Below, in pieces: positions 55,188 to 63,137 of a DNA stretch of 64,000 nt. How positions within the stretch are numbered: position 1 is the first letter of the stretch; each line of letters begins with the position of its first letter. Under the pieces are notes generated by a model. The model had not been told where the DNA came from, did not search any database, and saw nothing but the letters and a program-made list of their open reading frames with translations. The DNA comes from Bacillus sp. UNC41MFS5 (GTDB lineage: Bacteria; Bacillota; Bacilli; Bacillales_B; DSM-18226): the NCBI RefSeq assembly GCF_000686805.1, contig NZ_JMLP01000012.1:1-64000 (forward strand), in the 5' to 3' direction. The translations under genes and the position numbers were made by a program.

Positions 55188-56672
55188 ATGTCAAACATCA
55201 ATAGACAGAAAATTGTGGATAGTGTGCCTCAAACAGGATTTTTCGGACATCCTAAAGGACTATCTACCCTTTTCTTTACTGAATTCTGGGAGCGTTTCTC
55301 GTACTATGGAATGAGAGCCATCCTTGTTTTCTATATGTATTACGAAGTTTCTAAAGGTGGTTTGGGCATTGATCAAAATCTTGCACTTTCGATTATGTCC
55401 ATTTACGGATCACTTGTTTATATGTCTGGAATCATTGGCGGCTGGTTGGCTGACCGGATCTTCGGTTCTTCTAAAGCCGTGTTCTACGGTGGAATCTTAA
55501 TTATGTTTGGACATATAGCGCTTGCAGTTCCTGGCAGTGTTGCTATGTTCTTTGTATCCATGGTATTGATTGTACTAGGTACTGGGATGCTTAAACCGAA
55601 TGTTTCTTCCGCAGTAGGTGAATTATATAGCGAAAAGGACGAACGTCGTGATGCAGGTTTTACTATTTACTACATGAGTATAAACCTGGGTGCATTCATA
55701 TCTCCATTAATCGTTGGGTCAATAAGCAACTTCCACATAGGTTTTTCTATTGCAGCAGTAGGTATGTTCTTAGGATTAGTCGTATTCAGTGTTACTAAGA
55801 AAAAAAATCTTGGCCTTGCTGGAACAATGATTGCAAATCCATTGGCACCAGCAGAAAAGAAAAAAGTCTTCACGATGATTGGTATTGGTGTAGTTATTCT
55901 TGTTATCTTATGTGCAATACTGATACCAAACGGTCTTTTAACTTTTGCTAGCTTTATTAATATTGTCACTTTCCTTGGTATCTTAATCCCAACGATTTAC
56001 TTCGTGGTCATGTATCGCAGTCCAAAAACTACTGCCGTTGAACGTTCAAGAATTATTGCCTATATTCCGTTATTTATTGCAGCTGTTATGTTCTGGGCCA
56101 TTCAAGAACAAGGCTCAACCATCCTTGCCAATTATGCGGATAAGAGGACTCAATTAGACTGGATGGGAATTAAGATTTCACCAGCATGGTTCCAATCTTT
56201 AAACCCACTATTCATTATCATCTTCGCACCAGTATTTGCTTGGATCTGGGTTAAATTAGGAAATCGTCAGCCATCAATTCCACAAAAGTTCTCATTATCA
56301 TTATTATTTGCTGGTTTGTCATTCTTAGTTATTCTTATCCCGGCTTATCTTGGCGGCACAGATTCATTAGTAAGTCCACTATGGTTAGTTCTTAGTTATT
56401 TAATCGTTGTATTTGGTGAGTTATGTTTATCACCGGTAGGATTATCAGCAACAACTAAATTAGCACCTGCAGCATTCTCAGCACAAACAATGAGCTTATG
56501 GTTCCTAGCAAGTGCTGCTGCACAAGCATTGAATGCACAAGTTGTTAAATTCTACACCCCTGAAACAGAAATGACTTACTTTGGTGTGATTGGTGGCGCA
56601 TCCATCGCACTAGGTATTATCCTATTAATGCTATCACCGAAGATTCAAGGATTCATGAAAGGGATAAAATAA
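55188..56672 (+). CDS. dtpT: Proton-dependent di/tripeptide transporter (POT family)
   Basis: A 494-residue major facilitator of the POT/PTR family, importing di- and tripeptides with protons. The ExxERFxYYG motif (EFWERFSYYG) at about 31-40 is the proton-coupling signature, and the conserved KPNVSSAVGELYSEKDERRDAGFTIYYMSINLGAF motif at about 120-155 confirms PTR. It has about 14 predicted TM segments. It is monocistronic with a strong terminator. It is divergent from the MerR gene. Being near a Dpp operon, it makes peptides a theme of this region. Confidence 0.93.
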   Translation: MSNINRQKIVDSVPQTGFFGHPKGLSTLFFTEFWERFSYYGMRAILVFYMYYEVSKGGLGIDQNLALSIMSIYGSLVYMSGIIGGWLADRIFGSSKAVFYGGILIMFGHIALAVPGSVAMFFVSMVLIVLGTGMLKPNVSSAVGELYSEKDERRDAGFTIYYMSINLGAFISPLIVGSISNFHIGFSIAAVGMFLGLVVFSVTKKKNLGLAGTMIANPLAPAEKKKVFTMIGIGVVILVILCAILIPNGLLTFASFINIVTFLGILIPTIYFVVMYRSPKTTAVERSRIIAYIPLFIAAVMFWAIQEQGSTILANYADKRTQLDWMGIKISPAWFQSLNPLFIIIFAPVFAWIWVKLGNRQPSIPQKFSLSLLFAGLSFLVILIPAYLGGTDSLVSPLWLVLSYLIVVFGELCLSPVGLSATTKLAPAAFSAQTMSLWFLASAAAQALNAQVVKFYTPETEMTYFGVIGGASIALGIILLMLSPKIQGFMKGIK

Positions 56673-56674
56673 TC

Positions 56675-56737
56675 AAAAAAGTGCCTGGTCTTCTCATCCA
56701 TTGGTAAATGGATGATGAAGGCTGGGCACCTTTTTTA
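56675..56737 (+). terminator. Rho-independent terminator of dtpT
   Basis: A long hairpin, AAAAAAGTGCC...CATCCATT pairing with AATGGATG...GGCACCTTTTTT, begins right after the stop. Its GTGCC end is shared with the inverted repeats at 54867 and 47279. Confidence 0.85.
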
Positions 56738-56775
56738 TTTGTGATAAGATATAAATAGTGATTGGAGGTATACCT

Positions 56776-57861
56776 ATGTGTTTAAAGGATAAAGTGAAAC
56801 ACCTTCCCTCTTCCCCCGGAGTGTATTTAATGAAGGACACCAACGGACAAATTATTTATGTCGGAAAGGCAAAAAACCTTAAAATTCGTGTGCGTTCATA
56901 CTTCCAAAATTCAAAGGCCCATACTCAAAAAATCATTAAGCTAAAAGCCAGCTTAAAGGATTTTGACTATTTTCTTACTGACACAGAATTTGAAGCATTT
57001 ATGCTTGAATGTGAATTAATAAGGGAATTGAAGCCTATTTTTAATCGAATGATGAAAAGCCCTCAATCCTATGTCTACATCAGGATACGCATGGATGGAG
57101 ATTATCAAAGACTTGATATTTGTAAGAACCCAGATAAACCAGATAGTCTATATTTTGGACCCTACACCAACAAACACACAGTAGAAAAGGCACTTCTAGG
57201 AATAAAAGATTTCTATCAGATAAACTGCAGCACTCCTTCATACCAACAAGCAACTCCGTGTATAAATTATTCCATAGGTTTGTGTCTGGGGATGTGTAAG
57301 GGAGGGACAGCACTCAATGAGTACAATGAAAGAATGAACAAAATTCTTGCATTACTACAAGGCTTTGATACAAGTCTACCTAGCATTATGGAGCAAAAAA
57401 TGATCGAGTCCTCTGAAAAATTCGATTTCGAAGCGGCGGGAAAATATAGAGATACCTTGAATGCCATCCACTCACTTCTTAATAAAGAAAAAGTCATTGA
57501 ATTTACGGAAAGTAATAAAAAGATTGCTGTTATTGCCCCATTAACAGACCGGACTTTTAAACTATTCCTGATTCAGAAATACAAAATTCTTTTCACAGAA
57601 AAGTTTAACTGGTCCGATTCAGAAGCTGTTCATAAAACAATTAAGAACAGCATATTAACTATTTTTAAAGCATCAGCAAATAATTCTTTTAATAAACTTA
57701 GCAGAGATGAAATTGATGCCGCACAGATTATCTATAGCTATTTAAAAGGAAGCAACTGTACGTATATTATAATTTCGGAACAATTTCTTACACCCTCACA
57801 TGCATCTGAATTAGATAATCAAATATACAAGTTAATGCAAACCTATATGGTTAATCGATAG
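56776..57861 (+). CDS. GIY-YIG nuclease, short UvrC-like protein
   Basis: A 361-residue homologue of the N-terminal half of UvrC. The GIY-YIG core (PGVYLMKDTNGQIIYVGKAKNLKIRVRSYF, about 10-39) has the conserved Tyr, Arg and later Glu (ECELIRELKPIFN, about 75). A UVR-like helical hairpin (IESSEKFDFEAAGKYRDTLNAI) follows at about 210-231. UvrC's C-terminal RNase H endonuclease and HhH domains are absent. E. coli Cho is similar in keeping the GIY-YIG part only. The role could be a backup 3' incision enzyme in excision repair. It ends 19 bases inside the convergent methyltransferase gene. Confidence 0.8.
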   Translation: MCLKDKVKHLPSSPGVYLMKDTNGQIIYVGKAKNLKIRVRSYFQNSKAHTQKIIKLKASLKDFDYFLTDTEFEAFMLECELIRELKPIFNRMMKSPQSYVYIRIRMDGDYQRLDICKNPDKPDSLYFGPYTNKHTVEKALLGIKDFYQINCSTPSYQQATPCINYSIGLCLGMCKGGTALNEYNERMNKILALLQGFDTSLPSIMEQKMIESSEKFDFEAAGKYRDTLNAIHSLLNKEKVIEFTESNKKIAVIAPLTDRTFKLFLIQKYKILFTEKFNWSDSEAVHKTIKNSILTIFKASANNSFNKLSRDEIDAAQIIYSYLKGSNCTYIIISEQFLTPSHASELDNQIYKLMQTYMVNR

Positions 57862-58451
57862 ATTAAAAATCGCTCATTTGGGTTATGTTCATGAACATAA
57901 GGAAGAATTATTTCTTTTTTTAATTCAAACATGGTGTCATTTTCTAAATAATATATATAATCATCTGATGGATAATATAAAATAATTTCAACATCCCGTT
58001 TCGCGTTTTCAACCGAAAGTAAGATATTATTAATGATTTTCATGAAAATTTGAATGGAAAAGGGATTAAAAAAGTAAAATCGATTATCTAATGGATTGAT
58101 CTGATACTCTTCAGCTAGACAACAATGAAAAAAAATATCACCATTAATAGAGTGGGTCGTTTGATGATATTTTTTTCGATTTTCAATTGCTTCCTGATAA
58201 AAATCCCTACTCATTTCAATTCCAATAACTGTTGCATGAAAATGGTAATGGATAAAAAAGTTTAAACGTCCTTTGCCACACCCAAAGTCAATAATTCGGT
58301 CATTCCGGCTTACTTGATAGTGAGTAAATAATTCTTCGAGCGCACTATAAGGAGTGGGCTCATAACGATGGTAATGAAATGACTTATGAAATCCCTTTTG
58401 GTCCCCTCCCGTTTTTATCCCCATCAATTTATCATAATGATATTCTTTCAT
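57843..58451 (-). CDS. Class I SAM-dependent methyltransferase
   Basis: A 202-residue protein with the Rossmann methyltransferase motif I, IIDFGCGKGRLNFF (about 52-65), and an acidic motif II region with the SAM ribose contact. The sequence FFNPFS lies where N-methyltransferases have their DPP-type motif IV, but the match is weak. The substrate is not identifiable. It overlaps the 3' end of the UvrC-like gene by 19 bases in convergent orientation. A short GGAG SD precedes its ATG. Confidence 0.75.
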   Translation of the reverse strand: MKEYHYDKLMGIKTGGDQKGFHKSFHYHRYEPTPYSALEELFTHYQVSRNDRIIDFGCGKGRLNFFIHYHFHATVIGIEMSRDFYQEAIENRKKYHQTTHSINGDIFFHCCLAEEYQINPLDNRFYFFNPFSIQIFMKIINNILLSVENAKRDVEIILYYPSDDYIYYLENDTMFELKKEIILPYVHEHNPNERFLIYRLTI

Positions 58452-58476
58452 CTGATACTCCTATTTAAACAAGTTC

Positions 58477-58500
58477 ATCCCCCACTTTTACGTGAGGGAT
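58477..58500. repeat. Hairpin downstream of the VWA fragment
   Basis: ATCCCCCAC pairs with GTGAGGGAT around six bases, with one C/A mismatch. On the plus strand TTTCTTTTT follows, so it would terminate plus-strand transcripts; on the minus strand there is no T-run. The sequence resembles right-end stem-loops of IS200/IS605-type elements, but no transposase gene is near. Nature uncertain. Confidence 0.35.
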
Positions 58501-58506
58501 TTCTTT

Positions 58507-58920
58507 TTACGCTACCTTTATTGCTTTTCCAAACGGAACTCTTGGCAATATAGCACCAGGTACAAGCCAAATCATTTCATAACTAACATTTTCAATATCT
58601 TCAGAAATAAAGCCAGTTACATCCGTAATGTAAAACAGTGTATCAATATTCTCTTCTTTTGCCCACTCAAGCACCAAAGTATATGAAGATTTCCCATGTG
58701 TATGGTATTTAATTGTATCACTTTTAATGGGGGTCGTACTTCTAATTTTAAAATCTGCTTGGACTAATATGGTGTCCGGTTTAACTTGTTCAAACAGTTT
58801 TACTATGTTATTGATTAAAATGCTTGGGGCTTCATTCGTGGAAGTGTCAACAGCTAAGGCTACCTTTTTATCTTGACGCTGTTGAATCATTGATAGTATC
58901 GTTTTGTGCCATTTCAACAC
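58507..58920 (-). CDS. DUF2201-like VWA domain fragment
   Basis: A 137-residue protein resembling the C-terminal VWA domain of the DUF2201 metallopeptidase family (VALAVDTSTNEAPS, LVLEWAKEENIDTLFYITDVTGFI, EMIWLVPGAILPRVPFGKAIKV), with the N-terminal metallopeptidase half missing. The expected MIDAS motif DTSGS reads DTSTN, so metal binding is doubtful. The GTG at 58920 follows AAAGGAG and starts LKWHKTILS; the ORF reaches back to 58974 without a better SD. It may be a decaying gene or a free-standing paralogue. Confidence 0.55.
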   Translation of the reverse strand: MLKWHKTILSMIQQRQDKKVALAVDTSTNEAPSILINNIVKLFEQVKPDTILVQADFKIRSTTPIKSDTIKYHTHGKSSYTLVLEWAKEENIDTLFYITDVTGFISEDIENVSYEMIWLVPGAILPRVPFGKAIKVA

Positions 58921-59069
58921 AACCAACTCCTTTGGAATGAATAAGTGAACCATCTTATTTTGGTTTAATAACAAGGAGGTTATGATTGGATAATAGCGGT
59001 AATCAGTGAGAAGGTTGCAGGTAAAAATAATGGCCCACCTTGGTATGCCCTAAATGAGCTTATGCTAAC

Positions 59070-59294
59070 TTAATCCTTCTTTTCATTCAGTTCATCAATC
59101 AGCTGCTTGGTTCGTTTTGCGTTTCCTTCTGCGAAGTTTTCGAGACGTTCCTTTAGTTCATCATCATCATGAATTCGCTCTGCGGTTATAAGATAGGTCC
59201 GCATTAAATCTTCTTCTGTTTCAATAGCATCCGCAAGAACGTCTTTAAGTACTTCCTTTTCTTTATTCTTACCATTAAACATATTGAACTCCAT
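59070..59294 (-). CDS. Small helical protein of unknown function
   Basis: A 74-residue acidic, nearly all-helical protein: MEFNMFNGKNKEKEVLKDVLADAIETEEDLMRTYLIT then a second helix ending in LENFAEGNAKRTKQLIDELNEKK. Good SD AAAGGAGG seven bases before the ATG. It has the look of a two-helix hairpin such as in ferritin-like or rubrerythrin-like small proteins, but no metal ligands are placed convincingly. I do not recognise the family. It is divergent from the glutathione peroxidase gene. Confidence 0.6.
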   Translation of the reverse strand: MEFNMFNGKNKEKEVLKDVLADAIETEEDLMRTYLITAERIHDDDELKERLENFAEGNAKRTKQLIDELNEKKD

Positions 59295-59371
59295 TTGAAA
59301 AACCTCCTTTTCACCTTTATCGTTCTCTTTTCTATTTCAAGATATCCAACTCAGATATAATATCTTCAAAC

Positions 59372-59408
59372 TTGCCAACTTTGATTAAATCGTGTAAGAT
59401 TAAATCGT
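59372..59408 (+). promoter_or_regulatory. Promoter and direct-repeat operator upstream of the gpx gene
   Basis: TTGCCA (59372-59377), 17 bases, TAAGAT (59395-59400). The 11-base unit GATTAAATCGT occurs twice exactly (59383-59393 and 59398-59408), 15 bases apart, flanking and covering the -10. Such tandem sites fit a MarR/OhrR-type repressor, and one is encoded two genes downstream. Confidence 0.6.
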
Positions 59409-59459
59409 AGGCGACCTAATTTCAAATAAATGTATTCATATATTAAGGGGGAAGTTAAA

Positions 59460-59939
59460 TTGACAACAGTTTATGACTTTAATGTAAAAATGACAAATGG
59501 TAAGGATAAATCAATAATGGATTTCGAGGGTAAACCATTACTTATCGTGAATACTGCTAGTAAATGTGGTTTGACACCCCAATTCAAAGGACTTCAGGAA
59601 TTATATGAAAAATATAAAGAAGATGGTTTGGAGATTTTAGGCTTTCCATGTGACCAATTCAACAATCAAGAATTCGCTGATATTGAAGAAACCACTCAGT
59701 TTTGTCAATTAAATTACGGTGTAACATTTCCAATATTTGCAAAAATCGATGTTAATGGCGCTAATGCCGATCCGCTATTCACGTATTTAAAAAACCAAAA
59801 ACCAGGAACACTTACCAAAAATATCAAATGGAATTTCACAAAATTTCTAGTCGACCCTAATGGTCAGGTCATTGAACGCTATGCACCTACGACTGAACCA
59901 AGCAAGATTGAGAAAGATATAAAAAAATTATTGTCATAA
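59460..59939 (+). CDS. Glutathione peroxidase-like thiol peroxidase
   Basis: A 159-residue GPx-family peroxidase (BsaA/Gpx type), which in bacteria usually relies on thioredoxin. The peroxidatic Cys C36 lies in NTASKCGLTPQF, and the tetrad residues are in FPCDQFNNQE (Gln) and WNFTKF (Trp, Asn). The TTG at 59460 follows GGGGGAAG; the ATG of the longer frame at 59430 has no SD. It is a single gene cotranscribed with the OhrR-like gene 23 bases downstream, under a promoter with direct repeats. Confidence 0.9.
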   Translation: MTTVYDFNVKMTNGKDKSIMDFEGKPLLIVNTASKCGLTPQFKGLQELYEKYKEDGLEILGFPCDQFNNQEFADIEETTQFCQLNYGVTFPIFAKIDVNGANADPLFTYLKNQKPGTLTKNIKWNFTKFLVDPNGQVIERYAPTTEPSKIEKDIKKLLS

Positions 59940-59962
59940 TCATTTAAAGTAAGGTGATCAGC

Positions 59963-60409
59963 ATGGAACACTTCATGGTATTAAAAAACCAACTATGCTT
60001 TGCCGTTTATGAGACAGCAAGCGAATTTAATAAGTTATATTCTAGTGCACTTCAGCCCTACGGCTTAACCTATCCTCAATACTTGGTTCTATTAGCATTA
60101 TGGGAAAATGATGGTGTTTCTGTAAAAGACATAGGAGAAAAATTGAGTCTCGGGACTGGAACATTGACTCCTATGCTTACAAGAATGGAAGCGAACGGTT
60201 GGCTTCGTAAAGAACGTTCAACAGTAGACGAACGAAGGGTCCATATCTACTTAGAAAAAAAAGCTCTTGAAGAGAAGCAGACTATAGCAAAAACAATCAG
60301 TGACAAAATACAATCCTGTCATATTGAACTCGAGGAATATAAACAATTGATGGAACGGCTGAATCAATTGCATAGTAAGTTGAAAATCGAGAACATTGTA
60401 AGTAAATAA
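59963..60409 (+). CDS. MarR-family peroxide sensor, OhrR-like
   Basis: A 148-residue MarR regulator. The N-terminal LKNQLCFAVYETASEFNKLYSSAL puts a single Cys at residue 12, aligning with C15 of OhrR, which is oxidised by organic hydroperoxides to release DNA. The LTYPQYLVLLALWE block and the winged helix (SLGTGTLTPMLTRMEANGWLRKERSTVDERR) are typical of OhrR. The gene it follows is a peroxidase, so it probably represses that gene. The ATG at 59963 has AAGGTG six bases before it; the GTG at 59954 is less likely. Confidence 0.87.
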   Translation: MEHFMVLKNQLCFAVYETASEFNKLYSSALQPYGLTYPQYLVLLALWENDGVSVKDIGEKLSLGTGTLTPMLTRMEANGWLRKERSTVDERRVHIYLEKKALEEKQTIAKTISDKIQSCHIELEEYKQLMERLNQLHSKLKIENIVSK

Positions 60410-60420
60410 GTCCATATACA

Positions 60421-60455
60421 AAAAACAACACTCAATTTTCCAGTGTTGTTTTTTG
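60421..60455. terminator. Bidirectional terminator between the MarR and gntP genes
   Basis: AAAAAACAACACT pairs with AGTGTTGTTTTTT around nine bases, between convergent stops. Confidence 0.85.
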
Positions 60456-60468
60456 TAATAATTGATTA

Positions 60469-61875
60469 TTAAACAATTCCAGTTATCAAATATACGGCAA
60501 TGATGAAGAAGGCTGCGATTGTTTTAATAATGGTAACAGCGAAAATATCGCGATAGGATTGCTTATGTGTTAATCCTGTAATTGCAAGCAAGGTAATAAC
60601 GGCACCATTATGCGGAAGTGTATCCATACCGCCGGAAGCCATGGAAATGACCCGGTGCATTACTTCAAGTGGAATTCCAAATTGGGTTGCTAGTTCAATG
60701 TATTTATCTGCCATAATTCCTAGAGAAATCGCGATACCAGCCGAAGCTGATCCAGAAATTGCAGATAGAACATTGGTCGTAACTGCCCCATTTAATAATG
60801 GATTCGTAAATAATTTGGCGATTCCATCTCTTGCTATTGTGAAACCAGGAAGATTCGAAATAACGGCACCGAAACCATATTCTGTTGCAGAGTTCATGAT
60901 GGCTAATAATGCACCCGCAATACCTACATTCATGCCATCTTTGAAGTTCATCACAATCGGTTTACGATTATATAATATAGTGGTAAGAATACCAAAAATA
61001 AGGGCAATTTCAACTGACCAAATACCGACAACTTGAGGTGTTTCAATGTTCGGAAAATTTAAGCCAATTTTAGAAAAATCAAAACCATTAGGATACCATT
61101 TTGGAATGAAAGTAGTTAACACTTTATTTAACACACCAACAAGCACAACTGGCACAAATGCCAAGATTTTACGTCCAATACTTTCATTTTGATCCAAATC
61201 AATGTCGATTTGTTTTTCTTTTATTGTGCCAAAGCTATAATAATCTTCGCCGGCTATTTCTGCCTTTTTACGACGTGAGTTTAAATACAACATTCCGAGT
61301 ACGAAGATAAAAATTGCACCAATAATCCCAAGCGTAGGCGCAGCATAAAGATTGGTTTTGAAAAATGTAGTTGGGATAACGTTTTGCACCTGTGGTGAAC
61401 CTGGAAGTGCGTCCATCGTAAAGGTAAATGACCCTAATGCAATCGTTCCTGGAATTAACCGTTTAGGAATATTAGATTGTCTAAACAAGTTTGCAGCAAA
61501 TGGGTAAACAGCAAAAGCAACAACGACTAAACTTATACCGCTGTATGTTAAAATCGCACACAATAAAACGATGACTAACATTGCCCGTTTACGTCCCACT
61601 AATTGAATTAAGGTAGAAGCAATGGAACGGGCTAGTCCAGACATTTCTACAACTTTTCCGAAAATAGCTCCCAATAGGAAAATTGGGAAGTAAAGTTTAA
61701 TATATTCCACCATTTTTCCCATAAATATGTTAGAGAAAAACGGAAGTACCCAATCTGGGTCTGTTAAGAGTACCGCAAATAACGCACATAATGGCGCAAA
61801 CATGATAACTGAAAACCCTCGGTATGCGATAAACATTAACATTCCGAGTGCTAATAATATAATTACTAATTCCAT
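60469..61875 (-). CDS. GntP family proton/solute symporter
   Basis: A 468-residue permease with about 12 TM segments, resembling the GntP/gluconate family (LALGMLMFIAYRGFSVIMFAPL, LPGSPQVQNVIPT, SGSASAGIAISLGIM and SGGMDTLPHNGAVITLLAITGLTHKQSY are its conserved blocks). The last block is also shared with 3-hydroxybutyrate and citrate-type members. The likely substrate is an organic acid. A cre-like site at 61955-61968 suggests carbon catabolite control. The SD GAGGAG is right before the ATG. It lies downstream of the aldolase gene but has no obvious shared terminator. Confidence 0.85.
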   Translation of the reverse strand: MELVIILLALGMLMFIAYRGFSVIMFAPLCALFAVLLTDPDWVLPFFSNIFMGKMVEYIKLYFPIFLLGAIFGKVVEMSGLARSIASTLIQLVGRKRAMLVIVLLCAILTYSGISLVVVAFAVYPFAANLFRQSNIPKRLIPGTIALGSFTFTMDALPGSPQVQNVIPTTFFKTNLYAAPTLGIIGAIFIFVLGMLYLNSRRKKAEIAGEDYYSFGTIKEKQIDIDLDQNESIGRKILAFVPVVLVGVLNKVLTTFIPKWYPNGFDFSKIGLNFPNIETPQVVGIWSVEIALIFGILTTILYNRKPIVMNFKDGMNVGIAGALLAIMNSATEYGFGAVISNLPGFTIARDGIAKLFTNPLLNGAVTTNVLSAISGSASAGIAISLGIMADKYIELATQFGIPLEVMHRVISMASGGMDTLPHNGAVITLLAITGLTHKQSYRDIFAVTIIKTIAAFFIIAVYLITGIV

Positions 61876-61954
61876 ATAATTTCTCCTCTAATCCTTGGAT
61901 GTTAATTTCAACTAAGATGAAATTGTGACGGGTCTCTCTCTATCTATCTTTAGG

Positions 61955-61968
61955 TTTAAACGCTTACA
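61955..61968. promoter_or_regulatory. cre-like site upstream of the GntP gene
   Basis: TTTAAACGCTTACA matches the cre consensus TGWAANCGNTNWCA at 13 of 14 positions (T for the first G). It lies about 80 bases before the start of the permease, so CcpA could repress it in glucose. Confidence 0.5.
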
Positions 61969-62085
61969 CGCGCAGTAAAAATAGAAAAAATTATTATTAC
62001 AACATATGATAGTTGATGGAAGGGGGCATACTGCCCTCCTCCCTTAACTCTATTCTATTAATCTCTTTGTAGTGGGCTTTATATT

Positions 62086-63114
62086 TTATGCCAAGACTAT
62101 TTTTGCCTTGTTTTTAGCAATTTCTGCTGCCACTTCAACGATCATATCCTCTTGACCGCCAACAACTTTACGCTTACCTAATTCAATTAAAATATCACGT
62201 GAATCAACACCAAATTTTGCCGCAGCACGTTTTGCATGAAGCGCAAAGCTTGAGTACACACCTGCATATCCTAGTGTTAAACTGTCTTTTGTGATTTCTT
62301 GTGGTACTTGTAAAATTGGTGCCACAATATCTTCGGCCAAGTCCATCATTTTATATAAATCTACTCCAGTTTTGATTCCCATCCGTTCACAAACTGCAAC
62401 TAGTACTTCTGTTTGTGTATTTCCTGCTCCAGCACCTAGACAGCGAACACTGCCGTCAATTCGAGTAGCTCCTTCTTCGATTGCAGCAAGTGTGTTAGCC
62501 ATCGCAAGAGATAGATTGTTATGACCATGGAAACCAACATTAACACCAATCGATTGTTTAAGAGCACGAATTCGTTCCCGAACCTGGTCAGGAAGTAAGT
62601 AACCTGCAGAGTCAACAACATAAACAGTGTCAGCTCCATAGCTTTCCATTAGTTTTGCTTGTTCTACTAATTTAGCAACTGGTGCCATATGGTTCATCAT
62701 TAAGAATCCAACTGTTTCCATTCCCAGTTCTTTGGCATAGGCAATGTGTTGCGGTGCTACATCAGCTTCCGTAACATGTGTTGCAATACGTGCCATTTTT
62801 GCTCCTAAATTTGCTGCTTCTTTTAATTCATGTAGAGTACCGATCCCTGGTAAAAGAAGAACAGCGATTTTGGATTTATCTGCAACAGATACTGCTGCTT
62901 CGATTAATTCCATTTCGTTTGTCCGTGATAATCCATATTGCAACGAAGACCCTGCTAAACCGTCTCCATGAGATACTTCGATATAAGGTACGTTAGCATC
63001 ATTTAATGCCTTTACAATTTTAAGAACTTGATCAACTGTATATTGGTGATTGATAGCATGGCTTCCATCGCGTAAGGCTACCTCTGTGATAAGAATATCT
63101 TTTCCATTTGTCAT
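62086..63114 (-). CDS. 4-hydroxy-2-oxovalerate aldolase
   Basis: A 342-residue class II aldolase (MhpE/BphI type) that cleaves 4-hydroxy-2-oxovalerate to pyruvate and acetaldehyde in aromatic meta-cleavage pathways. The metal and substrate motifs EVALRDGSHAINHQY at the N-terminus, the second-metal motif GFHGHNNLSLAMAN (about 200) and the C-terminal region KRKVVGGQED match. It follows the acetaldehyde dehydrogenase gene by 23 bases, and the two enzymes form a channelling complex in known systems. Confidence 0.93.
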   Translation of the reverse strand: MTNGKDILITEVALRDGSHAINHQYTVDQVLKIVKALNDANVPYIEVSHGDGLAGSSLQYGLSRTNEMELIEAAVSVADKSKIAVLLLPGIGTLHELKEAANLGAKMARIATHVTEADVAPQHIAYAKELGMETVGFLMMNHMAPVAKLVEQAKLMESYGADTVYVVDSAGYLLPDQVRERIRALKQSIGVNVGFHGHNNLSLAMANTLAAIEEGATRIDGSVRCLGAGAGNTQTEVLVAVCERMGIKTGVDLYKMMDLAEDIVAPILQVPQEITKDSLTLGYAGVYSSFALHAKRAAAKFGVDSRDILIELGKRKVVGGQEDMIVEVAAEIAKNKAKIVLA

Positions 63115-63137
63115 TATTATTTACCCCTTTCTACAGC

